Below are positions 40,951-53,009 of a DNA stretch of 64,000 nt, in pieces (position 1 is the first letter of the stretch; each line of letters opens with the position of its first letter). The notes under the pieces were generated by a model, which saw nothing but the letters and a program-made list of their open reading frames with translations, made no database searches and was not told the origin of the DNA. Made by a program: the position numbers and the translations under genes. The stretch is taken from assembly GCA_030068145.1 (NCBI GenBank), contig JAPJBO010000047.1, forward strand, positions 1 to 64,000, in the 5' to 3' direction. The DNA comes from Diplonema papillatum. Lineage: Eukaryota > Euglenozoa > Diplonemea > Diplonemida > Diplonemidae.

Positions 40951-41925
40951 GGGGCGTGCGCAACCATTCGCAACGAATGAGGCCGTGATGGCTGTGCTCT
41001 CTCTCCTGTTGCGACGATACCCTTCGGCAGCTGATGAGTGCCTCCTCCCCTTCTCCCCAATCATTCAAACGCGACTTTTCCCTCAGAGCATTCATGACAC
41101 ACACTTGTTACAGGGGTTCACAGGTCATATGATCGAATATTACCCTAAGATTTGCTAGACGGCTCGGCTTCCAGCACAGTCTTTCCCTGATCGCATGTTC
41201 TTCAGCACGCGACTCTCTGTATAAAAAGCCCTTTTCAGAGTTATAGTTTTCGCCCTAAGAAACATCACTGTTTCCGTAACGAATGAAACGTGTTGGTCCG
41301 TACACTGCAGCTTACTTAGCGGCGGCGGGGACGAGCGGGGGCGAGAAAAAGAGAGGGCGGAGAGCCTTCGCTTTTTTTCTTCTTTTAGCGCGCGTGCACA
41401 CCAAAGCTCGCGGCCCACACCCACCTGGCCCTTTCTGGGCGCGAGAGCGCTGTGTTCAATGTGTCGCTATGTCGGCTTCTCCTTCCTTCTTCCCCTTCTT
41501 CTCGTTCTTTTTGTTGCCGCTTCTTCTTTTTTGTTCATCCTTTCCCAGCGAACTTCCCACTCGGAAATGCGCTAAAAGGACAATCTTGGCCGCCGGTAAG
41601 CCGCAGTCGTTTCGTAACCTTCAGGGTTCCTACCTCCTACGGCGATCTCCAGCATTTATATCTGCCGCATCTTCTGCATATTTTGAGCCAATTCAATTCT
41701 ACCCCCCTGAAAGCGACTTGGGACACAAACACGGCACACTTCGCGTGCGAAGACATGACCTCGATGCAGATTATCGCCACATATTCTTTGCATTCTAACC
41801 CAAACGACAACGCTCGACAACGTTCGATCAGGCCAGGGGCGAATATGCATGCAATGGGCTCAGTATTTAGTACTAGCGACTCTGCGGAGTGTCCTACAAC
41901 GCACTGTGCGCAGGGGTATTTCTTT
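40951..41925. other. Intergenic, no gene recognised
   Basis: The long frame 41452-42225 begins at GTG, is low-complexity at first and then runs through an R1 copy; I do not regard it as a gene. Confidence 0.4.
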
Positions 41926-41927
41926 TA

Positions 41928-42235
41928 CATAGGCGTCAGCTTGGAAGGAAATGCTCGACGAAAGCTGCCAGACAAAGAACCGAAGGGATCCAAGTGCCTG
42001 TACCTACAGAACCACGTGTTGAACGGACGTGAGGTCATGCGGGTCTACCTCTACACGACAAGACACACAAACACAACGTCAAAGGTCCTGAGTGAGAAAC
42101 CAACACACGGTGGAACAAGCGAAGAACAAATCAGATTGTGTTTGTATTGTGTTTGTCCCTCTGCCTCTACATTTGCTCCCTTCCATTCGAAGTCAAAGCA
42201 GCTACGTCGAGAATCTCTGTCTTGAAAGTATGAAA
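41928..42235. repeat. R1, copy 4
   Basis: Nearly full length, from TTTTACATAGGCGTCAGC to CCATTCGAAGTCAAAGCAGC. Confidence 0.75.
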
Positions 42236-42807
42236 ATCCTGCAGCGAATAATTGATTAGACTTTTTGAGTTTGTACTGCTTGCGGGAAAGCTGACGCACC
42301 CTATACTATGATGCAGGACTGACCTCTCCCGACCTTGTGAGAAAAAGCGAAGAATAGGCCACCCTCTTTCCCGTCTATGTTCTGCCAAGGGCAGTGGCTC
42401 AAGTGTTTCCTCCCCCCCATACATGAGAGGCAAGGTTCTGCCTGAACATTAAACTAAAGATTTGCCACCCCCCCCCGCCCCCCTTGCGTTCATCTTGCCC
42501 TCTACCAGTCAACTGGAGAATGGTCCGGCAGCTGGTCTTCAAACGCAGCAAATTCGAACGCGCAGTGAGCCCGCTAAAGGAGAGCCGTCCCACACGGAAA
42601 GCCGTTGAGAAGCGTGGCGTCAGTCTTGCACGCAGAAGCCAAGTGCCGGCCGCTTATTTATATCTCCAGCTTTCTGAGGCTGGACTCCATGTGCCCACAC
42701 TCAAGCATAAGCGCTGGTGATGGTCCGCCCTACTGTGTCCGCGGTTTACACGCGGCTTTAAAGGACAGAGGGAGGTACAGGTCGCATACTTGTACTTTTG
42801 CCAGAGT

Positions 42808-43110
42808 CTTTTACATAATCGCCAGCTCGGAAGGAAATGCTCGACAATAGCTGCCAGACAAAGAACTGAAGGAATCCCAAGAACTGTTACTACCGAACCA
42901 CGTGTTGAACGGACGTGAGGTCATGCGGGTCTACCCCCACACGACAAATCACACAAACACAACAGGTCAAAGTCCTGAGTGAGAAAGCAACACACGGTGG
43001 TGTAAGCGAAGAACAAATCAGATTGTGTTTGTATGGTAATTTTCCCCTCTACCTCTATTTCCTCCCTTCCATTCGGAGTCAAAGCAACTACGTCGAGTAT
43101 TTTCTGCCCG
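42808..43110. repeat. R1, copy 5
   Basis: From TTTTACATAATCGCCAGC to CAAAGCAACTACGTCGAGTA. About 20 bp later comes TTTTTTGGCATCGTCTCATA, the outer end word of the long-inverted-repeat element. Confidence 0.75.
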
Positions 43111-43199
43111 AAGCCCCACCCTTCCCCTTTTTTGGCATCGTCTCATATATGTCCAATCTGAAATCCAAGCACCGAACCCTTGAACAGTGGCTTATATAT

Positions 43200-44730
43200 G
43201 GGTCTGGTGCTCGGACCAAGTCCGAGCAACGAAAAAAAAAAAAAAGCACAGAATGCCCCGGCTGAGGGGCCCAGTAGTAGTGCTACAGTACAGCAGTCAC
43301 ACTAGCAGTACACAGCACCGGTTACTGCACCTTTGGATAAGCAACGTACAGCCTCAATTTTGGAACCTGCGACTGGCCCAATAGCTTGAAAAATTTTCCG
43401 CGCCTGCGGCGCTGGTATTTCTGGCTGTTTCATGACGTGTTGCCAAGAAAGCGAAGACCGCGGCTGTCCGCCGAGATTACCCCCTCAGGTGACACCACTT
43501 TTTTAGCCATACTTCAACGTTCTTGAATGATCCCGGCACACTGCTACAGTACCCCAACACTTGCCTTCTTCGCATGGCTCTTTTGCTTCCCGAAGGACAG
43601 TCTCTGTGGTGGACAGTAGTGACAACCACAAAAGAGGTGCACCCTGTCGGGTACATAAACGTGCAGTTGTGCCGCAACTGGGATTTTTAGTAACTCCGAG
43701 CAATTTATGGACAGTTACGTGGGAGGAGTTTTTATATATAAGGCCCTGCCCTTGAACCTCGAAAAAAAAAAAAAAAAAAACGCTAAACCTACGGCAGCAC
43801 CCACACACACACACACCCACACACACACTCTCTCTCTCTCTGTTGAACGCTTTTGCAGGGAGGGATACCCCCGCCAACTAGCTCATCTATTTATACCCAG
43901 CGTGCCGCAAAAGAAGGTTGATGCGCGAAAAAAGAACGAAAAAAAAAGAAGAGGAACCGGCACTAAGAGACCGGGGAGGAGCAGGGCTGACGCTCCACGC
44001 GTGGAACGTGTGGATTTCCACACGTTAATTTTATTTGCGTTTTTTTTTTTTCCCCCACGTGCCGTCGACGCTCATGACGGCAGCCCCATCCTGAAGTGCA
44101 AATACTGCCCGACGCGCCACTGCTGCTGTGGCGCTCCGATGGGCGCTCAAGCGGCCACCTTAAGTCACAAGAGAGATCGCTCAGGTTGTTCCCAGTCGAG
44201 TTCAGTGTGTGGGGTTCCAATTTCAGAGTAATCTCTGGAAGGGTGGGTCCGCGAGTGCGAACACTTCCGAGCGGTGCAAAATTGCGAGGAATCCCTCCCA
44301 GAAGAGGCTCAGCGCACGTGTTGAAGTTGAGATAGGCTGCGGCACCTTGGCGCGCAGAGGAAGCTAAAGCCTCCGTTCTTCTCCCTGACTTGTTCCCGGA
44401 TTAGGACGACATATACTACTAGCACGGCCAGCGGTGAAGCGGGGACCTGTCGGCCAACGGGCGAGCGCGTGCGCCTCGAAGGTGCCAGAACCTAAGCCGC
44501 GGCCTCAGGGCCCACAACCTTCCTCCCCCTACTGCTACTACGGAGCGTAAGCCCTGGGGAGGAGGGGAGAAAAAGAAAGATGTTCAATCCGAAAGTTTTC
44601 TGGATTTAAAATCTTGCTTTGATACATCAGGGATTACTTCAGGGGCTGGCTTTCCGGTTTCCGAAACCGGAGGGTTATGGTAGCAAGCGCGTTTGCCATG
44701 TTTTAGAAGAGACGGCTGGCCTCGCACAAA
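43200..44730. other. Intergenic, no gene recognised
   Basis: Contains CA/CT microsatellites (43800-43840), A-runs and a short frame with LKCKYCPTRHCCCG (around 44093-44130), which looks like a zinc-binding scrap but cannot be assigned. Confidence 0.35.
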
Positions 44731-44744
44731 CGGTCAGACGGTAC

Positions 44745-44787
44745 CAAGAAGACAGACAGTCACGTACTGCGGCACCATACTGAGGAG
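44745..44787. repeat. R6, copy 2 (short)
   Basis: AAGAAGACAGACAGTCACGT and GCACCATACTGAGGA, directly before the 99-bp minisatellite. Confidence 0.6.
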
Positions 44788-44792
44788 CCTAG

Positions 44793-45300
44793 GTGTCTCT
44801 TTTGGTGGGGACAACTCGAAACGATGAAATTCAAGCGTTTCCCTCAAAGTCTGAAGGTTTCCTGGGGGACATCTGTGGATGTAGTAGTGGAGGTGCCTCC
44901 TTGGTGGGGACAACTCGAAACAATGAAATTCAAGTGTCTCCCTCAAAGTCTGAAGGTTTCCTGGGGGACATCTGTGGATGTAGTAGTGGAGGTGCCTCCT
45001 TGGTGGGGACAACTCGAAACGATGAAATTCAAGCGTTTCCCTCAAAGTCTGAAGGTTTCCTGGGGGACATCTGTGGATGTAGTAGTGGAGGTGCCTCCTT
45101 GGTGGGGACAACTCGAAACGATGAAATTCAAGTGTCTCCCTCAAAGTCTGAAGGTTTCCTGGGGGACATCTGTGGATGTAGTAGTGGAGGTGCCTCCTTG
45201 GTGGGGACAACTCGAAACGATGAAATTCAAGTGTCTCCCTCAAAGTCTGAAGGTTTCCTGGATGGGGACATCTGCGGATGTAGAAATGGAGGTCCACACC
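44793..45300. repeat. 99-bp minisatellite, five units, open in three frames
   Basis: Units contain GGTGGGGACAACTCGAAAC, GATGAAATTCAAGCGTTTCC (or CAAGTGTCTCC) and TCCTGGGGGACATCTGTGG. The 99-base period is 33 codons, so two plus frames (44793-45308 and 44824-45312) and one minus frame (44734-45390) are open and periodic at once. The minus one repeats CPPGNLQTLRETLEFHRFEL. Which, if any, is translated cannot be told. Confidence 0.9.
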
Positions 45301-45615
45301 TTGATTAAGTGAGCCATAAGGGGATACCCTGGGATTGTCCTGGATGGCATAGAAACTGAAAAGCTGGCGTGGTGTGGTATTCATCGGCATGCCGATGACT
45401 CCCCATTACCGCAACAATATATTCCAATCTCAAAGGAGGTAAATGTCCTGTATCCCACACGAAACACAGGCAAGTCTGGGCTTAGTGGCAGGCGTCGTTG
45501 AAATAAGCACAAGGCAGTCCCTCGAACATTTTTATTTTTTATTTTTTTTGCACGTAGCCCAAATGTCGTGTTGAGGCTAGCAGCATAGACAGAACGAACT
45601 CAAGACGGAATAAGA

Positions 45616-45646
<31 letters not shown>

Positions 45647-45655
45647 TTAACACTC
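45301..45655. other. Intergenic, no gene recognised
   Basis: T- and A-rich low-complexity tracts (45529-45551 and 45608-45645); nothing else. Confidence 0.4.
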
Positions 45656-45940
45656 GAAACAGTCTAGAAGAAGCAGAAAAAGAAGAAAAAGAAGAAAAAG
45701 GCCGCTCCGGGTCCAGGAACGCGACGGCCAACCGCAGCTTGCAAAGCTTGAGTCGAAGGCAGCTCTACGAGCTTGTGTTCAGCGCAAGCGCCTAGCCCCA
45801 AGGTGCGCCATGCCTTGATGCTTCAGTGTGAAAAATCGGTAGCCACTTGACCCGTAGGCCCGTAGCTCTGCAGTACCGCCGAACACGTGTAGCTTGGCTC
45901 CCGTGCAGCAGGCTTTCCCCAAACAGAATCTAGAAGAAAG
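45656..45940. repeat. Dispersed repeat R5, copy 2
   Basis: Matches 6904-7195 with one deletion of about 35 bp. AAACAG, then TCTAGAAGAA, borders both sides (45656 and about 45923, the second with two extra bases). Confidence 0.6.
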
Positions 45941-46337
45941 AAAACTTGCCGGCACGGGATCTTCGACCCCGAGTTGTCGCTGGCATCAATACGAGAGAGC
46001 GCGAGTTCAGCTTTTGCTGGCGCAACAAGTATCTCTCGCTCACCCTCTCTCTCTCTCTGTCGTAACGCATACAGGTGGGTGGGGAGAGGCCCTGGGACTA
46101 CCCCTGCTCCTGTCCCTCCCTGGGAGCCATCCCGTATCTAGCCTAGCCCACCTGGCGTGTGACTTGTTTTGGTGCTCTCTTTCTCTCTGTCATCGAGGAT
46201 ATCATGGAAAAGTGCAGCCGCCCCGCCCTGTCTTTCTGGACTCGACGCTTCGCACCGGTTGTCGGCCCGTCCGTCGCTTCTCAACGAGGAAACAGAATGT
46301 GTTGCACGCAACTTACCCGATGCCTCCACCGAGGACG

Positions 46338-46821
46338 CGTGAATATGCCCTCCTTCGTGCAGTGATCATGGCAAACGTTGAACGTTTGAACGTTTGGCAA
46401 ACGTTTGCGTTTGCAAAATTCATGTCAAACGTGAGTGAGGCGCTGGCTGCGCCTGCAGTGGGGATCCGAGTGTGGGGTCGGCTTGTGAACACTCGAGCCA
46501 CAAGGGCAGGATCTTCATGCCCGGGGCCCCAGAAAGTGGGAGGGAACACTTGCTGAAGGCTAGTATCTCCCTGTATCTCCCTGTGCACGCCGACGGAGAA
46601 CCAGAAGGATGTCTTGTTCCCTTGTTTTCGTCATGTCCGCCTGCAGCCACGTGGACAAGTGCTATCAAGGGTCGTGTACTGTGTACAGACCCGGTCCATT
46701 GATTGGCAAACGTCACGTTTGCACGTTTGTCAAACGTTTGCGTTTGATAAATCTTGTCAAACGTACGTTTGCAAACGTTTGATACCATCACTGCCTTCGT
46801 GGGCGGGAGGGCATATTCGCC
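46338..46821. mobile_element. Inverted-repeat element with CAAACGTTTG subterminal words
   Basis: GAATATGCCCTCC (46341-46353) is exactly inverted at 46806-46818, and GCAGTGAT...ATGGCAAACG continues the similarity inward. Each end holds five or more AAACGTTTG/CAAACG words (46370-46435 and 46706-46782). About 270 bp of unique interior. Non-autonomous; no target duplication recognised. Confidence 0.7.
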
Positions 46822-46956
46822 TGACAAATAGCCTGACAAACCAGCAATCCCCCCCCCCTTCGTGGAGGTTCTTAAGAAGATCGTCGCGAGGCTAGAGCTG
46901 GGAGGTTGAAAAACGCCGAAAGCTTCCCAGACGGCAGAATGGATTGTCCATAGTGG

Positions 46957-49900
46957 AAAAGTTGACTCACATCAAGGCCTCTAAAGACCAGTCCCTTCGG
47001 AAAAGTTGACTCACATCAAGGCCTCTAAAGACCAGTCCCTTCGGAAAAGTTGACTCACATCAAGGCCTCTAAAGACCAGTCCCTTCGGAAAAGTTGACTC
47101 ACATCAAGGCCTCTAAAGACCAGTCCCTTCGGAAAAGTTGACTCACATCAAGGCCTCTAAAGACCAGTCCCTTCGGAAAAGTTGACTCACATCAAGGCCT
47201 CTAAAGACCAGTCCCTTCGGAAAAGTTGACTCACATCAAGGCCTCTAAAGACCAGTCCCTTCGGAAAAGTTGACTCACATCAAGGCCTCTAAAGACCAGT
47301 CCCTTCGGAAAAGTTGACTCACAGCAAGGCCTCTAAAGACCAGTCCCTTCGGAAAAGTTGACTCACATCAAGGCCTCTAAAGACCAGTCCCTTCGGAAAA
47401 GTTGACTCACATCAAGGCCTCTAAAGACCAGTCCCTTCGGAAAAGTTGACTCACATCAAGGCCTCTAAAGACCAGTCCCTTCGGAAAAGTTGACTCACAG
47501 CAAGGCCTCTAAAGACCAGTCCCTTCGGAAAAGTTGACTCACAGCAAGGCCTCTAAAGACCAGTCCCTTCGGAAAAGTTGACTCACATCAAGGCCTCTAA
47601 AGACCAGTCCCTTCGGAAAAGTTGACTCACATCAAGGCCTCTAAAGACCAGTCCCTTCGGAAAAGTTGACTCACATCAAGGCCTCTAAAGACCAGTCCCT
47701 TCGGAAAAGTTGACTCACAGCAAGGCCTCTAAAGACCAGTCCCTTCGGAAAAGTTGACTCACAGCAAGGCCTCTAAAGACCAGTCCCTTCGGAAAAGTTG
47801 ACTCACATCAAGGCCTCTAAAGACCAGTCCCTTCGGAAAAGTTGACTCACAGCAAGGCCTCTAAAGACCAGTCCCTTCGGAAAAGTTGACTCACATCAAG
47901 GCCTCTAAAGACCAGTCCCTTCGGAAAAGTTGACTCACATCAAGGCCTCTAAAGACCAGTCCCTTCGGAAAAGTTGACTCACATCAAGGCCTCTAAAGAC
48001 CAGTCCCTTCGGAAAAGTTGACTCACAGCAAGGCCTCTAAAGACCAGTCCCTTCGGAAAAGTTGACTCACAGCAAGGCCTCTAAAGACCAGTCCCTTCGG
48101 AAAAGTTGACTCACAGCAAGGCCTCTAAAGACCAGTCCCTTCGGAAAAGTTGACTCACAGCAAGGCCTCTAAAGACCAGTCCCTTCGGAAAAGTTGACTC
48201 ACATCAAGGCTCTAAAGACCAGTCCCTTCGGAAAAGTTGACTCACAGCAAGGCCTCTAAAGACCAGTCCCTTCGGAAAAGTTGACTCACAGCAAGGCCTC
48301 TAAAGACCAGTCCCTTCGGAAAAGTTGACTCACAGCAAGGCCTCTAAAGACCAGTCCCTTCGGAAAAGTTGACTCACAGCAAGGCCTCTAAAGACCAGTC
48401 CCTTCGGAAAAGTTGACTCACATCAAGGCCTCTAAAGACCAGTCCCTTCGGAAAAGTTGACTCACATCAAGGCCTCTAAAGACCAGTCCCTTCGGAAAAG
48501 TTGACTCACATCAAGGCCTCTAAAGACCAGTCCCTTCGGAAAAGTTGACTCACATCAAGGCCTCTAAAGACCAGTCCCTTCGGAAAAGTTGACTCACATC
48601 AAGGCCTCTAAAGACCAGTCCCTTCGGAAAAGTTGACTCACATCAAGGCCTCTAAAGACCAGTCCCTTCGGAAAAGTTGACTCACAGCAAGGCCTCTAAA
48701 GACCAGTCCCTTCGGAAAAGTTGACTCACATCAAGGCCTCTAAAGACCAGTCCCTTCGGAAAAGTTGACTCACATCAAGGCCTCTAAAGACCAGTCCCTT
48801 CGGAAAAGTTGACTCACATCAAGGCCTCTAAAGACCAGTCCCTTCGGAAAAGTTGACTCACATCAAGGCCTCTAAAGACCAGTCCCTTCGGAAAAGTTGA
48901 CTCACAGCAAGGCCTCTAAAGACCAGTCCCTTCGGAAAAGTTGACTCACAGCAAGGCCTCTAAAGACCAGTCCCTTCGGAAAAGTTGACTCACAGCAAGG
49001 CCTCTAAAGACCAGTCCCTTCGGAAAAGTTGACTCACAGCAAGGCCTCTAAAGACCAGTCCCTTCGGAAAAGTTGACTCACAGCAAGGCCTCTAAAGACC
49101 AGTCCCTTCGGAAAAGTTGACTCACATCAAGGCCTCTAAAGACCAGTCCCTTCGGAAAAGTTGACTCACAGCAAGGCCTCTAAAGACCAGTCCCTTCGGA
49201 AAAGTTGACTCACAGCAAGGCCTCTAAAGACCAGTCCCTTCGGAAAAGTTGACTCACAGCAAGGCCTCTAAAGACCAGTCCCTTCGGAAAAGTTGACTCA
49301 CATCAAGGCCTCTAAAGACCAGTCCCTTCGGAAAAGTTGACTCACATCAAGGCCTCTAAAGACCAGTCCCTTCGGAAAAGTTGACTCACATCAAGGCCTC
49401 TAAAGACCAGTCCCTTCGGAAAAGTTGACTCACATCAAGGCCTCTAAAGACCAGTCCCTTCGGAAAAGTTGACTCACAGCAAGGCCTCTAAAGACCAGTC
49501 CCTTCGGAAAAGTTGACTCACAGCAAGGCCTCTAAAGACCAGTCCCTTCGGAAAAGTTGACTCACAGCAAGGCCTCTAAAGACCAGTCCCTTCGGAAAAG
49601 TTGACTCACATCAAGGCCTCTAAAGACCAGTCCCTTCGGAAAAGTTGACTCACAGCAAGGCCTCTAAAGACCAGTCCCTTCGGAAAAGTTGACTCACAGC
49701 AAGGCCTCTAAAGACCAGTCCCTTCGGAAAAGTTGACTCACATCAAGGCCTCTAAAGACCAGTCCCTTCGGAAAAGTTGACTCACATCAAGGCCTCTAAA
49801 GACCAGTCCCTTCGGAAAAGTTGACTCACATCAAGGCCTCTAAAGACCAGTCCCTTCGGAAAAGTTGACTCACATCAAGGCCTCTAAAGACCAGTCCCTT

Positions 49901-52206
49901 CGGAAAAGTTGACTCACAGCAAGGCCTCTAAAGACCAGTCCCTTCGGAAAAGTTGACTCACATCAAGGCCTCTAAAGACCAGTCCCTTCGGAAAAGTTGA
50001 CTCACAGCAAGGCCTCTAAAGACCAGTCCCTTCGGAAAAGTTGACTCACATCAAGGCCTCTAAAGACCAGTCCCTTCGGAAAAGTTGACTCACAGCAAGG
50101 CCTCTAAAGACCAGTCCCTTCGGAAAAGTTGACTCACATCAAGGCCTCTAAAGACCAGTCCCTTCGGAAAAGTTGACTCACATCAAGGCCTCTAAAGACC
50201 AGTCCCTTCGGAAAAGTTGACTCACAGCAAGGCCTCTAAAGACCAGTCCCTTCGGAAAAGTTGACTCACATCAAGGCCTCTAAAGACCAGTCCCTTCGGA
50301 AAAGTTGACTCACAGCAAGGCCTCTAAAGACCAGTCCCTTCGGAAAAGTTGACTCACATCAAGGCCTCTAAAGACCAGTCCCTTCGGAAAAGTTGACTCA
50401 CATCAAGGCCTCTAAAGACCAGTCCCTTCGGAAAAGTTGACTCACATCAAGGCCTCTAAAGACCAGTCCCTTCGGAAAAGTTGACTCACAGCAAGGCCTC
50501 TAAAGACCAGTCCCTTCGGAAAAGTTGACTCACAGCAAGGCCTCTAAAGACCAGTCCCTTCGGAAAAGTTGACTCACATCAAGGCCTCTAAAGACCAGTC
50601 CCTTCGGAAAAGTTGACTCACATCAAGGCCTCTAAAGACCAGTCCCTTCGGAAAAGTTGACTCACATCAAGGCCTCTAAAGACCAGTCCCTTCGGAAAAG
50701 TTGACTCACATCAAGGCCTCTAAAGACCAGTCCCTTCGGAAAAGTTGACTCACATCAAGGCCTCTAAAGACCAGTCCCTTCGGAAAAGTTGACTCACATC
50801 AAGGCCTCTAAAGACCAGTCCCTTCGGAAAAGTTGACTCACATCAAGGCCTCTAAAGACCAGTCCCTTCGGAAAAGTTGACTCACATCAAGGCCTCTAAA
50901 GACCAGTCCCTTCGGAAAAGTTGACTCACATCAAGGCCTCTAAAGACCAGTCCCTTCGGAAAAGTTGACTCACATCAAGGCCTCTAAAGACCAGTCCCTT
51001 CGGAAAAGTTGACTCACATCAAGGCCTCTAAAGACCAGTCCCTTCGGAAAAGTTGACTCACATCAAGGCCTCTAAAGACCAGTCCCTTCGGAAAAGTTGA
51101 CTCACATCAAGGCCTCTAAAGACCAGTCCCTTCGGAAAAGTTGACTCACAGCAAGGCCTCTAAAGACCAGTCCCTTCGGAAAAGTTGACTCACAGCAAGG
51201 CCTCTAAAGACCAGTCCCTTCGGAAAAGTTGACTCACATCAAGGCCTCTAAAGACCAGTCCCTTCGGAAAAGTTGACTCACATCAAGGCCTCTAAAGACC
51301 AGTCCCTTCGGAAAAGTTGACTCACAGCAAGGCCTCTAAAGACCAGTCCCTTCGGAAAAGTTGACTCACATCAAGGCCTCTAAAGACCAGTCCCTTCGGA
51401 AAAGTTGACTCACATCAAGGCCTCTAAAGACCAGTCCCTTCGGAAAAGTTGACTCACATCAAGGCCTCTAAAGACCAGTCCCTTCGGAAAAGTTGACTCA
51501 CAGCAAGGCCTCTAAAGACCAGTCCCTTCGGAAAAGTTGACTCACATCAAGGCCTCTAAAGACCAGTCCCTTCGGAAAAGTTGACTCACATCAAGGCCTC
51601 TAAAGACCAGTCCCTTCGGAAAAGTTGACTCACATCAAGGCCTCTAAAGACCAGTCCCTTCGGAAAAGTTGACTCACAGCAAGGCCTCTAAAGACCAGTC
51701 CCTTCGGAAAAGTTGACTCACAGCAAGGCCTCTAAAGACCAGTCCCTTCGGAAAAGTTGACTCACATCAAGGCCTCTAAAGACCAGTCCCTTCGGAAAAG
51801 TTGACTCACATCAAGGCCTCTAAAGACCAGTCCCTTCGGAAAAGTTGACTCACATCAAGGCCTCTAAAGACCAGTCCCTTCGGAAAAGTTGACTCACATC
51901 AAGGCCTCTAAAGACCAGTCCCTTCGGAAAAGTTGACTCACATCAAGGCCTCTAAAGACCAGTCCCTTCGGAAAAGTTGACTCACATCAAGGCCTCTAAA
52001 GACCAGTCCCTTCGGAAAAGTTGACTCACATCAAGGCCTCTAAAGACCAGTCCCTTCGGAAAAGTTGACTCACATCAAGGCCTCTAAAGACCAGTCGCTT
52101 CGGAAAAGTTGACTCACATCAAGGCCTCTAAAGACCAGTCCCTTCGGAAAAGTTGACTCACATCAAGGACTCTAAAGACCAGTCCCTTCGGAAAAGTTGA
52201 CTCACA
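46957..52206. repeat. 44-bp satellite, 119 full units plus a 15-base partial
   Basis: Unit: AAAAGTTGACTCACA, then T or G, CAAGGCCTCTAAAGACC, AGTCCCTTCGG. From first to last unit start is 5235 bases = 119 x 44 - 1, and the only length change I find is a single C lost in unit 29 (near 48210). Apart from the T/G site there are only two other substitutions, in units 117 and 119. By my count 78 units carry T and 41 carry G. No open frame or promoter seen. Confidence 0.97.
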
Positions 52207-52218
52207 CTATCACTTTCC

Positions 52219-52526
52219 TCACACATGTGGATGTTCATGCACATCTGTAGCCAGCTCCGGAATGAAAATGGGTGGCCTGTAGACTGGTCCATCCCTTAGC
52301 GTGATCGACAGCTCCGAGCAATCCGATGAAGCCATCCTGGGGACAAAGATGGACTTGATAGCCCAGGGTGCACCGTGGAACACCTTGTGAAGGTTTGCAA
52401 TCAGAACGCGAATATCTGTAGTGATGGCCTGCATGAAGGTTTGCAATCAGAACGCGAATATCTGTAGTGATGGCCTGCATGAAGGTTTGCAATCAGAACG
52501 CGAATATCTGTAGTGATGGCCTGCAT
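52219..52526 (-). pseudogene. Minus-strand coding-like piece with 46-bp triplication
   Basis: Minus frame QAITTDIRVLIANLHKVFHG, then APWAIKSIFVPRMASSDCSE, reads like protein of unknown family. A 46-bp unit (GAAGGTTTGCAATCAGAACG to GATGGCCTGCAT) is repeated three times exactly at 52389, 52435 and 52481; since 46 is not a multiple of three the triplication breaks the frame. Confidence 0.45.
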
Positions 52527-52600
52527 TGGTCACTACTACCTCTTCGATCGCGCTTCAGGCGCACGACCGTGATGGACAGGCGGCAGGCAATTCGATGCAG

Positions 52601-52785
52601 TCCTACACGGTGAACTCCAGCAACTTTTGCTCGAGTGAAACCAGGCTCTCCAAAGGCGGGTGTGCCACACCCGGAAATAGGGTGTGAAATAGGGTGTGCA
52701 CACCCTATATCCGGGTGTGGCCACACCCCGCACTTGTGGCCGGATTTTAGCTCGAGCAAAAGTTGCTGGAGTTCACCTTGTAGGA
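52601..52785. mobile_element. 185-bp foldback MITE with 35-bp inverted repeats
   Basis: TCCTACACGGTGAACTCCAG with CAACTTTTGCTCGAG at 52601-52635 is inverted with one mismatch at 52751-52785. The loop holds the palindrome GGGTGTGGCCACACCC and repeats of AATAGGGTGTG. No target duplication is clear. Confidence 0.8.
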
Positions 52786-53009
52786 GAGATAAGGGCGGAC
52801 CGGCTTCCGCGTGCGTTTTACCGTTGCGCGTGACGATCTGAGCCCCATAATATTATCCCTCCCCCACCGCCGGCCCTGCTGAACGGCTCAAAGAAGACAG
52901 GCGCCGGCGTTTCAATAGAAAAGGAAGCAAAACAAGCTGGTTGCCGCCTCTTCAAAGCAGGGGCGGGGGGAGGGGAGTTTTTGATACCGCTGTTTTTGAA
53001 AGCATGCAG

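Noticed and set aside
41452-42225. 257-codon plus-strand ORF as a gene
   Set aside because: Starts at GTG, is low-complexity for 40 codons, and its last third is an R1 repeat copy.
46957-52206. The 44-bp array as a CRISPR-like array
   Set aside because: Units are directly adjacent with no variable spacers and the context is eukaryotic; it is a satellite.
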